Source: Zelonia costaricensis (lineage: Eukaryota; Euglenozoa; Kinetoplastea; Trypanosomatida; Trypanosomatidae). From it: a DNA stretch of 42,919 nt. Below, piece by piece: positions 8,157 through 17,544 of this stretch. A model generated the notes under the pieces. That model did no database searches, was not told the origin of the DNA, and saw only the letters and a list, made by a program, of their open reading frames with translations. How positions within the stretch are numbered: the stretch's first letter is position 1; every line of letters starts with the position of its first letter. The position numbers were made by a program, and so were the translations under genes. The DNA lies in contig JASAOO010003333.1 in the NCBI GenBank assembly GCA_030849075.1, forward strand, positions 1 through 42,919, written 5' to 3'.

Positions 8157-10904
8157 CTAGAGGTGGACGCGGCATGCGAAGGCGAGGTGCGGCTGGCCGC
8201 ACGTGGTGCACGCCTCCACCGGCTGCAGGCCCGCCTTGCAGTGCGAACACACGAGTACGTCGATGGGGCGGTTCGCCGTGCCGCACGTCTCGCAGCTCCA
8301 CAGCAGCGCCTTCGCGCAGCACTCGTGCGGCGAGTCGGGCCGCCCCGTCCCGCAAGCGAGGCAGCGAGCGCACCAGCTGTAGTTCCACTGCCCGCACAGC
8401 ACGCCGCCGTCATCGCCGGTCTCGTGAAGGCAGCGCCACACGTGTGCGATGGGTGGCTCCTCGCGCAGCAGGGCCGCCACCTCCGGACGGGGGAAGAGGC
8501 AGTGCCGGCAGTGGAAGTCCGTCTGCAGCTCCTCCCCGTTCTGGCAGTGCGCGCAGCGGAAGACGTAGTTCTCGTTCACCCGCTGCACCTCCCCGCAGTG
8601 GTGCACAGCGCCGGTGGTCGCGGCGATGTTGGCGGGGTCCACAACGTTGGCGCACCGCATGCAGTGGCGCGCCAACGACGGCGAGTAGAGGACGAGGTCG
8701 TCGCGTGGGTGCGGCGTGCGGCAGTGCGGACACAGATGCAGCGACACATCGGCGCCGTCCACGGCGAGCACTGTGCGCTGCAGCGCGCGCAGCGGGACGT
8801 GAGCGTCGCAGCGCGCGCAGGTGTACGTGTGATGGTGCGCGCCGACGCCGCAGGTGGCGCACGCCAGCCGGCACGGGTGGTTGAGGGCGCCGCAGCCGCA
8901 CTGCCATGGCGCGAAGGCGAGACACAGCGCGCCCGTCCTGCGCACTGCTCGGCACGTTCGGCACGCGGACCAGATGGAGTAGTTGAAGTCGTCGCAGCCC
9001 GGGCAGTGCCAGAGGTACACCGCCTTGTCGGGGTTTGCGCCGAAGCACTGCGGGCAGTGCAGGCTGCTCGCGCCGTACTCGCTGCCGCAGTGAGCGCAGG
9101 TCACGCACCGCTTACTGTCCCGCTCCTGCTGCTCGCACCGCGCACAGCCGCCGCTGGCGTCGGCGACGAGGCCGCACGTGTTGCACAGGGAGGCACTGGC
9201 TGCCGTGGCAGCGGCCAGGCGTGGGTTGGCCGCGCCGCACTCGCACGGCTGCCCCTTGCACGGCGTCTTGTGCACCGCCTTGCACGAGGCGCACACCCAC
9301 GAAACGCCCGACCGGCGCAGGCACGTCGTGCACCGCTGCGACGTGCACGGCAGCGCCTGCCCACACCCGCACGTCCACCAGAACGCCGGGGCCCCGGCAA
9401 GCTCGAAGGAGTCCAGCGCGCGGGCAATGGCAGGATTGTTGCTCAGCTCCACACCGCTCACCCGCCGCTCACGCAAGAGAGCCTCCAGCACGCGCAGCAG
9501 CTCGGCTGCATCCCCCTGCGCTGCGACGCCGTGATGCTGCCACAGCACCGCCAGCACCGTGCCGACGCCGTCCAACAGCCACAGGAAGCTCAGCGTCGTC
9601 TGCTGCTCCATGAACGTGCACAAGTCCGCCACAACCCGCGCCACCTCTGCGTGGGGCAGCACGGCGACGGCGGCACCCACGAGGCGCACGACTTGCAGGA
9701 ACGCGTTGCGGTCGACAGCGGCGGGGCAGCCGTGGCGGGCGCAGAGGCGGTACGCGGCGAGGAGGCGCTGGTGGTCGTCGCGAAGCGGTGGCACCGTCAG
9801 GGCCCCCTTGAGCAGCAGCACCCACACCGCGTGGTGGTCGTCCGAGTTGCGCCCGAACAGGCGCAGGGCGGCGTCGGCGACCGCCGTCATGCGGGCCCAC
9901 CCCTCCGCCCCCGCGGCCCCGGCACTGCTGGCCACCGCCGCGTCGAGCAGCGCTCCGAGCAGGCGGACGTAGAAGGAGGCGGGCAGCTTCGTCTCCGCCG
10001 CCGGTACGGCCTGCAACAGCGTGGCCAGGCAGTCGTGCAGGTCGACGCCGCGCCGCGCCTTTGTGTACACCCGCGACCACTTGTTCATCAGCCGCGTCCA
10101 CCGCACAGACACGAAGTCGAAGGCGTCACCGCGCAGCGCCGGCAGCACCAGCCCGCACAGCAGCCCGTGCATGCCACCGAACGTGCTCTCGCTGAAGAAG
10201 GCATCGTTGCTGAGAAGGGCGTTGGTGCAGCGCTGGAAGTCGTTGGCGTTGAATGTGCCGCGGCGCACGACGCTGCGGAGGAGCACGTCGAGAGCGCCCG
10301 GTGCGCAGGGGACGGAGAGCAGCGTGTACACCACGTCGCGCGGCACGGCGCGGCCGTGTGCCAGCTCCGCGGCGATGAGCATGGCGGTGTTGGGGCTGTC
10401 AGAGGTGACGAGGTAGGCGAGGCGCATCTCGTCCAGCAGGCTGCGGTGCTGCAGGGGCAGTGCGAGTACCCGCTGCACCTCTGCGTTGAAGTGCTGCAGC
10501 ATGGCCCACGCTGCGTCGATGCTGTGCAGCTGGGCGGCTGCGAGGTGGCCCTGACACGGGTTGCGCATCCGGCGCTGCTGCAGGAGGTCGGGGGCGGCAG
10601 CGAGCGCCGTGAACAGCAGCGCATGGCAGGCCGCAAGGGAGCGCAGGGCGGGGTGGCTTGCATAGGCGAGCGAGAGGACACGTGAGGGGGCCTGCCCCGC
10701 GTCCCCGGCATCGCCGTCGTCGAAGGCCGCCGCACCTCCGCCGGCCGAAAGGCGGGTGGCGTCGGTGAACTCGCGCAGATGCAGCAGCGGCATCGACGCA
10801 CTCGGGCGCGGCAGCCGCTGTCGCAGCGGTGGTGGGCGACGGCGGCGGCGCAGGAGAGCGGCACGGCCGAGCCGGTGTGGGGGCAGCGCAGCGGGAACGC
10901 GCAT
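8157..10904 (-). CDS. Multi-zinc-finger protein (RanBP2-like fingers), predicted mitochondrial
   Basis: Encodes 915 residues from the first ATG at 10904; the open frame upstream contains only a GTG. The N-terminus (MRVPAALPPHRLGRAALL, then an Arg/Pro run) is basic and lacks acidic residues, as in mitochondrial presequences. Residues about 40-500 are helical and Ala/Leu-rich without a recognised domain. From about residue 510 to the C-terminus there are roughly twenty Cys-x-x-Cys knuckles, many in the pattern Trp-x-Cys-x(1-2)-Cys...Asn...Cys-x-x-Cys (for example WSCETCGTANRP followed by CSHC), resembling RanBP2-type fingers that bind RNA or protein. I cannot name the protein. Association with mitochondrial RNA processing or ribosome assembly is a guess from the presequence plus fingers. 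An antisense frame of 864 codons overlaps it and is a GC-bias artefact. Confidence 0.88.
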   Translation of the reverse strand: MRVPAALPPHRLGRAALLRRRRRPPPLRQRLPRPSASMPLLHLREFTDATRLSAGGGAAAFDDGDAGDAGQAPSRVLSLAYASHPALRSLAACHALLFTALAAAPDLLQQRRMRNPCQGHLAAAQLHSIDAAWAMLQHFNAEVQRVLALPLQHRSLLDEMRLAYLVTSDSPNTAMLIAAELAHGRAVPRDVVYTLLSVPCAPGALDVLLRSVVRRGTFNANDFQRCTNALLSNDAFFSESTFGGMHGLLCGLVLPALRGDAFDFVSVRWTRLMNKWSRVYTKARRGVDLHDCLATLLQAVPAAETKLPASFYVRLLGALLDAAVASSAGAAGAEGWARMTAVADAALRLFGRNSDDHHAVWVLLLKGALTVPPLRDDHQRLLAAYRLCARHGCPAAVDRNAFLQVVRLVGAAVAVLPHAEVARVVADLCTFMEQQTTLSFLWLLDGVGTVLAVLWQHHGVAAQGDAAELLRVLEALLRERRVSGVELSNNPAIARALDSFELAGAPAFWWTCGCGQALPCTSQRCTTCLRRSGVSWVCASCKAVHKTPCKGQPCECGAANPRLAAATAASASLCNTCGLVADASGGCARCEQQERDSKRCVTCAHCGSEYGASSLHCPQCFGANPDKAVYLWHCPGCDDFNYSIWSACRTCRAVRRTGALCLAFAPWQCGCGALNHPCRLACATCGVGAHHHTYTCARCDAHVPLRALQRTVLAVDGADVSLHLCPHCRTPHPRDDLVLYSPSLARHCMRCANVVDPANIAATTGAVHHCGEVQRVNENYVFRCAHCQNGEELQTDFHCRHCLFPRPEVAALLREEPPIAHVWRCLHETGDDGGVLCGQWNYSWCARCLACGTGRPDSPHECCAKALLWSCETCGTANRPIDVLVCSHCKAGLQPVEACTTCGQPHLAFACRVHL

Positions 10905-12184
10905 CAGCCACACGAGAGCGGGGAATGGCGGTTGTGGTGGTCCGTCAGGGATGAAAGGGGAGGTGGACGCTCACAGGCCGCGGCAGGGGCCATCCGTGGA
11001 CCTCCGCACACACCACGCAGCGCCGCAGTCCCCCCTGCAGAGATGTCTGTGCAAACGGGTGGAGGCAAGACGAGGTCGGGAGAGGGCGAGTGACGAGGCG
11101 GTGCGGGCGTGGGCGTGCTCCTGTGAAGAGAGGAGCCGGTGGCGCCGCCTGCCGAGAAGCTCTGGGTTGCCTGACGATAGTCGAGAGCGCGCCTTCGCTC
11201 GCAGTGCTGTGGTCGCTAATGCAGCAGCGCCGTGCCCGTTGCACGGTCACCGCACGCGGCGCCGCGGTGCCCGCGCTGCTAGGACGAGGGGCACACCGCA
11301 GTGGGAGCGCTGTGTGGGCGGGGAGGAAGAGGCGGCAGCAACAAGCCGCGCTGGCAGCGGTACTTCATGCATGTTGAAGCCCAATAGTGCGAGGGGGGCG
11401 GAAGCGGCGGTGGAGGCGGAGTGGTGGAGGGACTTCGTGGGAGAGCGGCGCCGCGGTGCAACACGTGTCGCCTGGCGAAAAAAAGAGTTGATGCGGTCCT
11501 CGCTGCGCGGGAAGCGGCTTGGCACCCCCACCCCCCCCGCCCAGCAGGGTCCCGCCAGCCATCGGGAGGGAGGGGGAAAGGGGGGAAGGGCGACTCTTGC
11601 CCCAGCGGCCCGCTGTGGCGAGGGGGTGGGGGGGAGTGGGCCAGCCACTCCCCCCCCTCCCGCAACGTGAGGGCAGTGTGAGACGATTTTTGAGGGGCGT
11701 GCGGTGACGCCACGAGCGCAGGCAGCCGCGTCTGTGCGGATGAGGAGAGGTAGGAGAGATCGAGAGCTGCAGAGGAAGAAGACACAACGAAGCAAGGCAG
11801 AGCGCGGCAGGCCACGGTGGCTCGACGCGTGGCCGCTCTCATCTCGCACACATGGCGTGCCACCCTGCATGCCCTCACCCGATGTTTCCTTCGTGTGGGC
11901 TGCGACGCAGACCCGTTGCAGCACCACCCATGCCGTGGGGTGCGCTGACACGTACTCGGACACACAAGCAAGACGTTGCGTCCTTCAGACCCTCACGCAT
12001 GCACACACGCACCCACACACACACACGCAGAGTGGATGTGGGTGGGAACGCTGCAGTGGAAGAAGACACGGGCAGAGAGCTGCGGCGGGAAGCGGAGGTG
12101 CGAGGGCCGCGTGGCTCGGGTGCGCGGGAGGGGGGGGAGGGGAACGGAGTTAGGCAAGAGAGCGGCAGCGGCTGTGGTGCAGCT
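10905..12184. other. Intergenic region between amastin-like and zinc-finger genes
   Basis: No gene is seen. It is purine-rich on the + strand, with G runs at about 11570-11640, and has a CA-rich patch at about 12000-12030. It should contain the 3' UTR of the amastin-like gene and the 5' region of the zinc-finger gene. No clear splice acceptor could be picked. Confidence 0.5.
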
Positions 12185-12730
12185 CTACATGGGGAGAAAG
12201 AAGAGGCCGACAATTGCCAAGATCTCCAGCACCCACGCCGTCACCATAAGGCCGAACGATGGGCCGTATGCGTAGTTGTAGCTGATGCTGCTGTAGGGCA
12301 GCGCGACGCAGGTGCCGAGGTTGTAGGCGCCGGCGACGCAGCCCCACGAGACGAGGATGGTAAGACACCCGACTCCGTCGACGATCAGCACGATGAGCGG
12401 CTTCTTGAAGACATCAAAGCTGCTGAGCATCAGCAGCACGAAGGACGCCATGGTGACGAAAATGGAGATGATGGCGAAGGCGGCTGCCCCGTTCATGTTG
12501 CCCGAGATGCCGCAGTGGAAGCTGTCGACGACGGAGCGGGCACCGCACGCCTTCCAGCCAAACATGGAAGCGCAATCGTGAAGCTGCGAGTTCTGGCGTA
12601 CCTTGAAGACATCCAGCGGCGTCGCGATGAGCACGAACAGAAAGACAACAAAGTGAAGCACGACAAGGACCAAGGGGAGGTAGCGGTAGAGGCCCGAGGC
12701 CTCCAGGCGTGCCTCCATGCGATGGTACAT
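12185..12730 (-). CDS. Amastin-like four-pass membrane protein
   Basis: Encodes 181 residues from the first ATG at 12730; an alternative ATG at 12718 would remove four residues. There are four hydrophobic segments at about 17-37, 81-103, 111-133 and 157-180. The first ends in LFVLIATPLDVFK, close to the TPxDxF element after the first helix of amastins. The loop that follows carries CASMFGWKAC (53-62), which resembles the Cys/Trp-Gly/Cys amastin signature but is divergent. Size and topology (about 180-200 residues, four helices, larger first loop) fit the amastin family of kinetoplastid surface proteins, which are often stage-regulated through the 3' UTR. It is a single copy here, not the tandem array typical of delta-amastins, which suggests one of the older amastin classes. 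A pyrimidine-rich tract followed by AG at 12739-12740 lies just upstream. Confidence 0.8.
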   Translation of the reverse strand: MYHRMEARLEASGLYRYLPLVLVVLHFVVFLFVLIATPLDVFKVRQNSQLHDCASMFGWKACGARSVVDSFHCGISGNMNGAAAFAIISIFVTMASFVLLMLSSFDVFKKPLIVLIVDGVGCLTILVSWGCVAGAYNLGTCVALPYSSISYNYAYGPSFGLMVTAWVLEILAIVGLFFLPM

Positions 12731-13308
12731 GGTGCCGACTGTGATGGCAGTGCAGAAGGCCGAGAGAGAAACCAAAGGGAAATGGGTGTGGTACGGCGCT
12801 GCAGGTGTGTGTGGGCGCAACGGCGGTCGAGCGCGCCTTGATCCACCTCGTCGTCTTGCGGCGTTCCTCACAGAAGCTCTTCAGCACGCCCGCCACAAAG
12901 ATGGAGCAGGAGAAAGGGAGTCCGAGGCGATGTGACGTTCCCCAGCGAGGTTGCAAGGGGGAGAAGAGAGAGAGCGGAGGGGGTGTGGGACGGCATCAAG
13001 AGAAGCGGCAACGAGCAGATGTTGACGCCTCTGCCGCGTTGAGGATCCTCTCCAGTGAAACATGAGCTCGCCATCGAGTACAGTGAGGTGCAGCGGCACC
13101 GCGCTCAGCTCAAGAGCCCCCGCGAAGAACAAGTCCGCGTGTGTATGACGATTGAGTTCTTCCTGTGCACGTTCGGGTGTCCGCGTGAGCACAACGGACA
13201 CAGAGGATGGAGAAACCGGAAAGGGCGGGCGGGGGGGGGGCTCAAGTCGGGAACACGGTGAGCACCGTCCAGCGTGCACAGGGTAGACGCTGCAGCGACA
13301 CGCTCCTG
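12731..13308. other. Intergenic region between RINT1-like and amastin-like genes
   Basis: No gene is seen. Sense-strand pyrimidine tracts lie at about 12750-12785 and 12955-12985. The former, followed by AG at 12739-12740, may be the trans-splice acceptor of the amastin-like mRNA. Confidence 0.45.
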
Positions 13309-15075
13309 TCACGCAGCGAGCAGCGCGGCGACGCGCGGCAGCCCGGCCCGTCTGGCGTACGACAGCATCTCCACGCGCTGCTCGGCCGTCAGCTCGCTGC
13401 CCAGCACGCCGCGCACCACGTCGGGCACCACGTAGAGTGTGGGGGTCCCCTCTGGCAGCGCCTCCATCCCGCCAAACGCGCCCTCGGCCTCACGCAGCAG
13501 CAGCGCTGCCTGCGCACCATGACCGGCCTGTCGAGTGCACAGGCGGCGCGTGAGCCGCTTGGCCTGGTCGGCGGCGCGCCGCACGAGTGCGTCACGAAAC
13601 AGCACGAGCCCGTCCAGCGCGTCGGACCCGGCGGCGGGCGACGCCGGAGCGGGCGCGGCGGCCTCCCGCAGCATGCCCAGCCAGTCCTCCGCCGCAGTCG
13701 CCACCACCTGCGCACAGGCGACGCACCACTGCAGCGTCAGCACGTCGTGCCACGAGGCCGCCGCGGCGTCGTCGCCGGTGCTCGGCGGCACGGCGGCCTC
13801 GGCAGCGCTCAAGAAGGCCGACAGAGACGGCTCCACCGTGCGGCTCCACACGAGGGCCCCGGCTGTGGCGCGCACCGGTAGCAGCGATGGCAGCAGGCGC
13901 CGCGTGAAGGCCTCCAGCGCGCGCACGAGGTGTAGGCTGCAGGCGTAGAGAGGGAAGGCAGCGCGGCCCGTGCCCTCCACCAGAAACGCACGCCGCCACA
14001 GCCGCGTCGCGCCGTCGTGCAGCGCTGCCGCTGCCACTGCCGCCCCGGACTCCGCGAACGCCTCGAGCACGCTCTCCGGCAGGAGGTGGTCGCACAGCAG
14101 CTGCACTGCCTCGTGGTGCACCCGCCCCTCGACCGCCACCACGAAGTCCAGCACGGCGTTCACCGTCACCAACACATACTCACGCAGCCGCAGCAACGGG
14201 GACCCGGGCCGCCAGCCGTAGCACTCCACGAACACCGCCGCAGCCGTCGCACAGACCTCGATCTCGCTGACAGAGCGCAGCAGACGCAGCGACGCCTCGG
14301 CCGGGGAGCTAGGCGCCGCCGTTGCGGCCCACTCCAAAGCCGCCGTGCCCAGGCGCCCCTCCAAACACGTCTGCAGAAACGCAAAGAAGTGCTGCGGCTC
14401 CTGCACCGCAGCCGTCGCGCGGCCCGCAGCGAAGTGGAAGCGCAGTTCCCGCTCCAGTGGGGCGGAGGTGGCGGCCCGGTACGGCGCTAGCAACGACGGC
14501 ACTGCCGCCGCCGCAGGAGCAGCAGCAGCAGCGCCACTCGGGTGCCGCAGCAACGCGTACAACTGCAGCGGCGACGCCGCAGCAGCGGTGTGGAGCAGTG
14601 AGGGAAGGAGGTGCACGTACGCGTGCTGCAGAAGCGTGCGCACGGCGCCGTCTCGGGCAGAATGCGGGTGCGTGAGTGCCGCCGTCAGGGGCGCGAGTGC
14701 CTCGGCTGCGAGCTGCGGCGGTGTCGGGACAGTCTGCAGCGACGGCGATGCATGCCGTGCATCGCCGCGGTCGGCGGCGCCAGCGGTGAGAGTCTCGAGG
14801 TACACGGCGGACTTGCTGATGAGGGCGTCAAGGGGCGGCACTGGCGTGGGTGAGGCGGTGTGCGACGCGGCAGCCGCGACAGCCGCTGCCCACTCACCCC
14901 GCAGATGCGCTGCGCTCGCACGCTGCTGTGTGGCCCGCCGCTGCTCCGCCCGTGCCCCAGTGGTGTGTGCCGCCTCCGCACGGCTGACGGCGGCGAGCAC
15001 GGCGGGGAGGGCCGCGGTGGGCGCCGCCGTGAAGGCGTCTACAACGGCATCGAGAAAGGCGTCCTCGCTGCGCAT
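13309..15075 (-). CDS. RINT1/Tip20-like protein (putative Dsl1-type vesicle-tethering subunit)
   Basis: Encodes 588 residues, very rich in Ala and Leu, from the first ATG at 15075; the open frame upstream has only a GTG start. It is almost wholly helical by composition. Residues 207-235 read LERELRFHFAAGRATAAV followed by EPQHFFAFL. This matches the hallmark of the RINT1/TIP20 family, in which a (K/R)F-x-YHF-x-G-x-R-x-T-N segment is followed by a Pro-Glu-Trp. Here Trp is replaced and Asn is Ala, so the match is divergent. In yeast and animals this family forms the Dsl1/NZR complex, which tethers Golgi-derived vesicles at the ER. Assignment rests on this one motif plus helical character and would need a profile search. 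The first 130 residues are low complexity. Confidence 0.55.
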   Translation of the reverse strand: MRSEDAFLDAVVDAFTAAPTAALPAVLAAVSRAEAAHTTGARAEQRRATQQRASAAHLRGEWAAAVAAAASHTASPTPVPPLDALISKSAVYLETLTAGAADRGDARHASPSLQTVPTPPQLAAEALAPLTAALTHPHSARDGAVRTLLQHAYVHLLPSLLHTAAAASPLQLYALLRHPSGAAAAAPAAAAVPSLLAPYRAATSAPLERELRFHFAAGRATAAVQEPQHFFAFLQTCLEGRLGTAALEWAATAAPSSPAEASLRLLRSVSEIEVCATAAAVFVECYGWRPGSPLLRLREYVLVTVNAVLDFVVAVEGRVHHEAVQLLCDHLLPESVLEAFAESGAAVAAAALHDGATRLWRRAFLVEGTGRAAFPLYACSLHLVRALEAFTRRLLPSLLPVRATAGALVWSRTVEPSLSAFLSAAEAAVPPSTGDDAAAASWHDVLTLQWCVACAQVVATAAEDWLGMLREAAAPAPASPAAGSDALDGLVLFRDALVRRAADQAKRLTRRLCTRQAGHGAQAALLLREAEGAFGGMEALPEGTPTLYVVPDVVRGVLGSELTAEQRVEMLSYARRAGLPRVAALLAA

Positions 15076-15108
15076 GTGCGAGGGGGAGGGCGTCCAGTGG
15101 GGACAAGA

Positions 15109-15110
15109 CT
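15109..15110 (-). promoter_or_regulatory. Candidate trans-splice acceptor AG for the RINT1-like gene
   Basis: On the - strand, a pyrimidine-rich tract (about 15160-15127, CCCCTTTCCCCGCCCTCCG) is followed after about 20 bases by CGGCAG. This would give a 5' UTR of about 33 bases. Trypanosomatid spliced-leader addition uses such a polypyrimidine tract plus AG. No spliced-read data are available here. Confidence 0.35.
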
Positions 15111-15170
15111 GCCGCGGTGTGGTGGTGTTCGCGAGGAAGAAGGGCGGAGGGCGGGGAAAGGGGTCGTGTT

Positions 15171-15187
15171 GGGGGGGGGGGGGGGGG
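15171..15187 (+). repeat. Run of 17 G
   Basis: Homopolymer upstream of the RINT1-like gene; poly(C) on the transcribed sense strand. Length may be affected by sequencing or assembly. Confidence 0.85.
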
Positions 15188-16675
15188 ATGGGCGAGACAG
15201 CGAGGGAGGGAGTCGTGGTCGGCGCGCTCCTTCCTGTTTGAACACGCGGGGACGTCACATGGTGACAGCAGCCGCCATGGGCCGTGTGTGGAGACCAGAC
15301 ACCGATTTCTTCAAAGCGAGGTGATGCGTGTTAGACGGGGGCGACTCGCTTTGCTTGTTCGTCCGAGCACACGACGGCAGCGTCGCTGCGCGTGAAAGAA
15401 GCGCACAGGAGCAGCGCACCAGCAGAGGACTCCGCAATGTAAACAGATTGCCATGAGAAGCACAGAGACACACATGCGCGGGCCTCTGGCGGCGCAGTCA
15501 TCCGCGTGGCGCCAGCTTTCTCAACTGCAGAGAGAGGCGACAACGCGTGCATGTCGCGCTTTTCGCTGCTACTGTCGATAGAGGGGGAGGTGCACCTTCT
15601 CCTCGCGGGGCAGCGTGAGCACAAGACGCTGTATTGGCGCCGTCGTGTCCTCCCCTAGGGAGCTCCTCCAGCCGTAGCGGTGCAGACCCTGACGGATGTG
15701 TCGGACATGCAAACGGAAGGTGGCCGCGTGCGTGTGCGGGCAATGGGCAATGGGCGGGAGGGGCTGCCGACTTAGAAAGGGAGAGAGGAGAGGGCCTGTG
15801 CGCACACGCGGCGTGGGAGGGGGAGGGGGGGGCGAGTAGGGAGACGGTGGTCGCGTGCATGTGGGAGCGCTGGAGTGGGACAGAGACGGCGGTGCATGAG
15901 CTGGGGAGCGCCGTCACCGCCATGTCCCCTTTACCGCGCATCAGCACCACGGCACTCACGACTCAGTGTGGCGCAGTGTTTGTAGGAAGAGGAGAAAAGC
16001 TCGGTGTAGGCGGCGTTGTGTGCCAGTGCTACCGCGCTGCTCTGCTCCGCCACGAGCGTGGGTGTGCAGTCGCAATGCGTGCCAACACCCGCCTACGCGT
16101 GAGCCAAACAACCCGAGAGCGCCGGCGCACGGTGCACGCCCCTCACCGCGCTGATTCGTTCGCTGTTGTGGTGCACATGACGCACAACACGCGGCCGTGC
16201 TGCGCGGGTGTGGCGCTTCGTTGTTTTCGTTGTGTTTCTGACTTTACGTCCTTCGTTTCTATAGTCCTAAAGGGAAGCACACAGACAAAGTGGGGATGCC
16301 CCGCATGACACGCCGCGGAGGTGGTGGGGAAGCGGGCGTGCAGTGGTACGCGTGCCGGCACCGGAAGAGGAACAATCACTGGATAGCACGGTGCTCCCTT
16401 CGCGCCGCTGAGGGTGCCTCGCCGCCCTGCAGAGCGTCCAGCTCACACACGCCAACATCGCCCTTTTCTTGCCGTCGCAGTGCCCTGCGTTAGCTACTAA
16501 CGCGTAAGGTGAAGAAGAAGGGGAGATGACGGCACCGTGGACACGCACCCGGACGCGCGTGGGGGGAGGGGGGAGGGGCCATCGCATGTGTGGCACACGC
16601 GTGGGTGGGCCAGCCAGCCCCGTTGTCCGTTTTTGTGCGTGTGTGTGTGTGCGTGTTTGGGGCACGCGTGTGGGC

Positions 16676-16987
16676 TTAGTACGGGTTGTTGCGGTCCTCG
16701 TCGTTGCGGCGGTACCGGTACGGGCGGTAGTTGAGGTTGTTCTCAATGAGGAGAAGGTTGCGGTTGCGCTGCGAGTACCACGCCATGATCTGGTACATGG
16801 GCGTCCACCACGGCAGGTACCACGGCTTCAGCCAGCTCTCCTTCACGTGCAGCCACTTGTCGATCACGTACGGGTGCTCGACGTAGAGGGTGAGGAACTT
16901 CAGGTTGGGCCGGAAGTGATCGACGGGGTTCGACCAGAAGTCGCTCGTCTCCTCCACCGCCGGGGCGGGGGCACGCTCAGAGGACAT
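16676..16987 (-). CDS. Small Trp/Tyr-rich protein, 103 residues (possible mitochondrial membrane subunit)
   Basis: Encodes 103 residues from ATG at 16987 to TAA. It is complete and has normal complexity, unlike the spurious frames around it. An acidic, Pro/Ala-rich N-terminus is followed by an aromatic core (DKWLHVKESWLKPWYLPWW, residues about 43-61) and a polar Asn/Arg/Tyr-rich tail. There is no classic signal peptide or strongly hydrophobic helix. Small aromatic-rich proteins like this are typical of kinetoplastid respiratory-chain or ATP-synthase membrane subunits. From memory, the T. brucei gene next to CAF1 encodes an ATP synthase subunit named ATPEG3, which would fit by position, but I could not check this. 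Coding status is well supported; function is tentative. A pyrimidine tract with AG at 17051-17052 lies upstream. Confidence 0.75.
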   Translation of the reverse strand: MSSERAPAPAVEETSDFWSNPVDHFRPNLKFLTLYVEHPYVIDKWLHVKESWLKPWYLPWWTPMYQIMAWYSQRNRNLLLIENNLNYRPYRYRRNDEDRNNPY

Positions 16988-17050
16988 CGCGATAGACAGG
17001 GTACGAGTGCGTGTGTGTGTGTGTGTGAGAGAACAATATCAACGGGAGCT

Positions 17051-17052
17051 CT
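17051..17052 (-). promoter_or_regulatory. Candidate trans-splice acceptor AG for the 103-residue protein gene
   Basis: On the - strand CCTGTCTCTCTCGCAG is a compact pyrimidine tract ending in CAG. It would give a 5' UTR of about 63 bases. Confidence 0.4.
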
Positions 17053-17518
17053 GCGAGAGAGACAGGCACAAGCCGACTGAACGCGGAGGCCAGAGGCGAC
17101 GAAGGGGTGGCGAGGGGGCGAAACAGGAGAGTGCGGGTGAGGGAGTGAGAGACATCGTCGAGAAGGCTGACGCGCGGGCCGGCAGAGAGAGAAGCAGCGC
17201 CGTGAACTTGGAGCTGCGCTGCTCCTGTGGTGTTGTGTCCCAGTGCGTTGGGAGTCGAGAAGAGCTCGCCACGTGTTGAGGCGATAGACGCGATGTGCGT
17301 GTAAAGGCTGTTCGTTGGGAGGGAGAGGGTGGAAGGCCTCCCCTTCCCCTCCCCCCCCCCCCCTCTGTCCCACCAGCAGGCGTGTTCTGCCGTCTCGTAC
17401 TGCACTCCACCAGCGCTGTCGATGGAGACGCGTCTAAACGTCGAGTTGCGGTGGTTACGAAGGGGTGGGGAACACAAGAAAAGGACAAATGGGAAGAGAG
17501 AGACACACACACGTACGT

Positions 17519-17544
17519 ACACACACACACACACACACACACAC
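17519..17544 (+). repeat. AC dinucleotide microsatellite (13 units)
   Basis: Uninterrupted AC repeat in the 3' flank of CAF1. It reads GT on the transcribed sense strand, opposite to most of the other microsatellites near genes. Confidence 0.95.

Larger units (their letters stand above)
15076..16675. other. Intergenic region between 103-residue protein gene and RINT1-like gene
   Basis: No credible gene is seen. A 17-base G run lies at 15171-15187 (C on the sense strand). A sense-strand pyrimidine tract at about 15127-15165 precedes a candidate acceptor for the RINT1-like gene at 15109-15110. The stretch 15960-16500 is more complex and less skewed than the flanks, and could hold a decayed SIDER-type element in the 3' UTR of the 103-residue protein gene, but I could not establish this. 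Confidence 0.45.

Noticed and set aside
8091..10685. 864-codon open frame on the + strand opposite the zinc-finger gene
   Set aside because: It is antisense to a convincing gene, translates to Arg/Ala/Val/His-rich low-complexity protein, and follows from strong GC bias at codon third positions.
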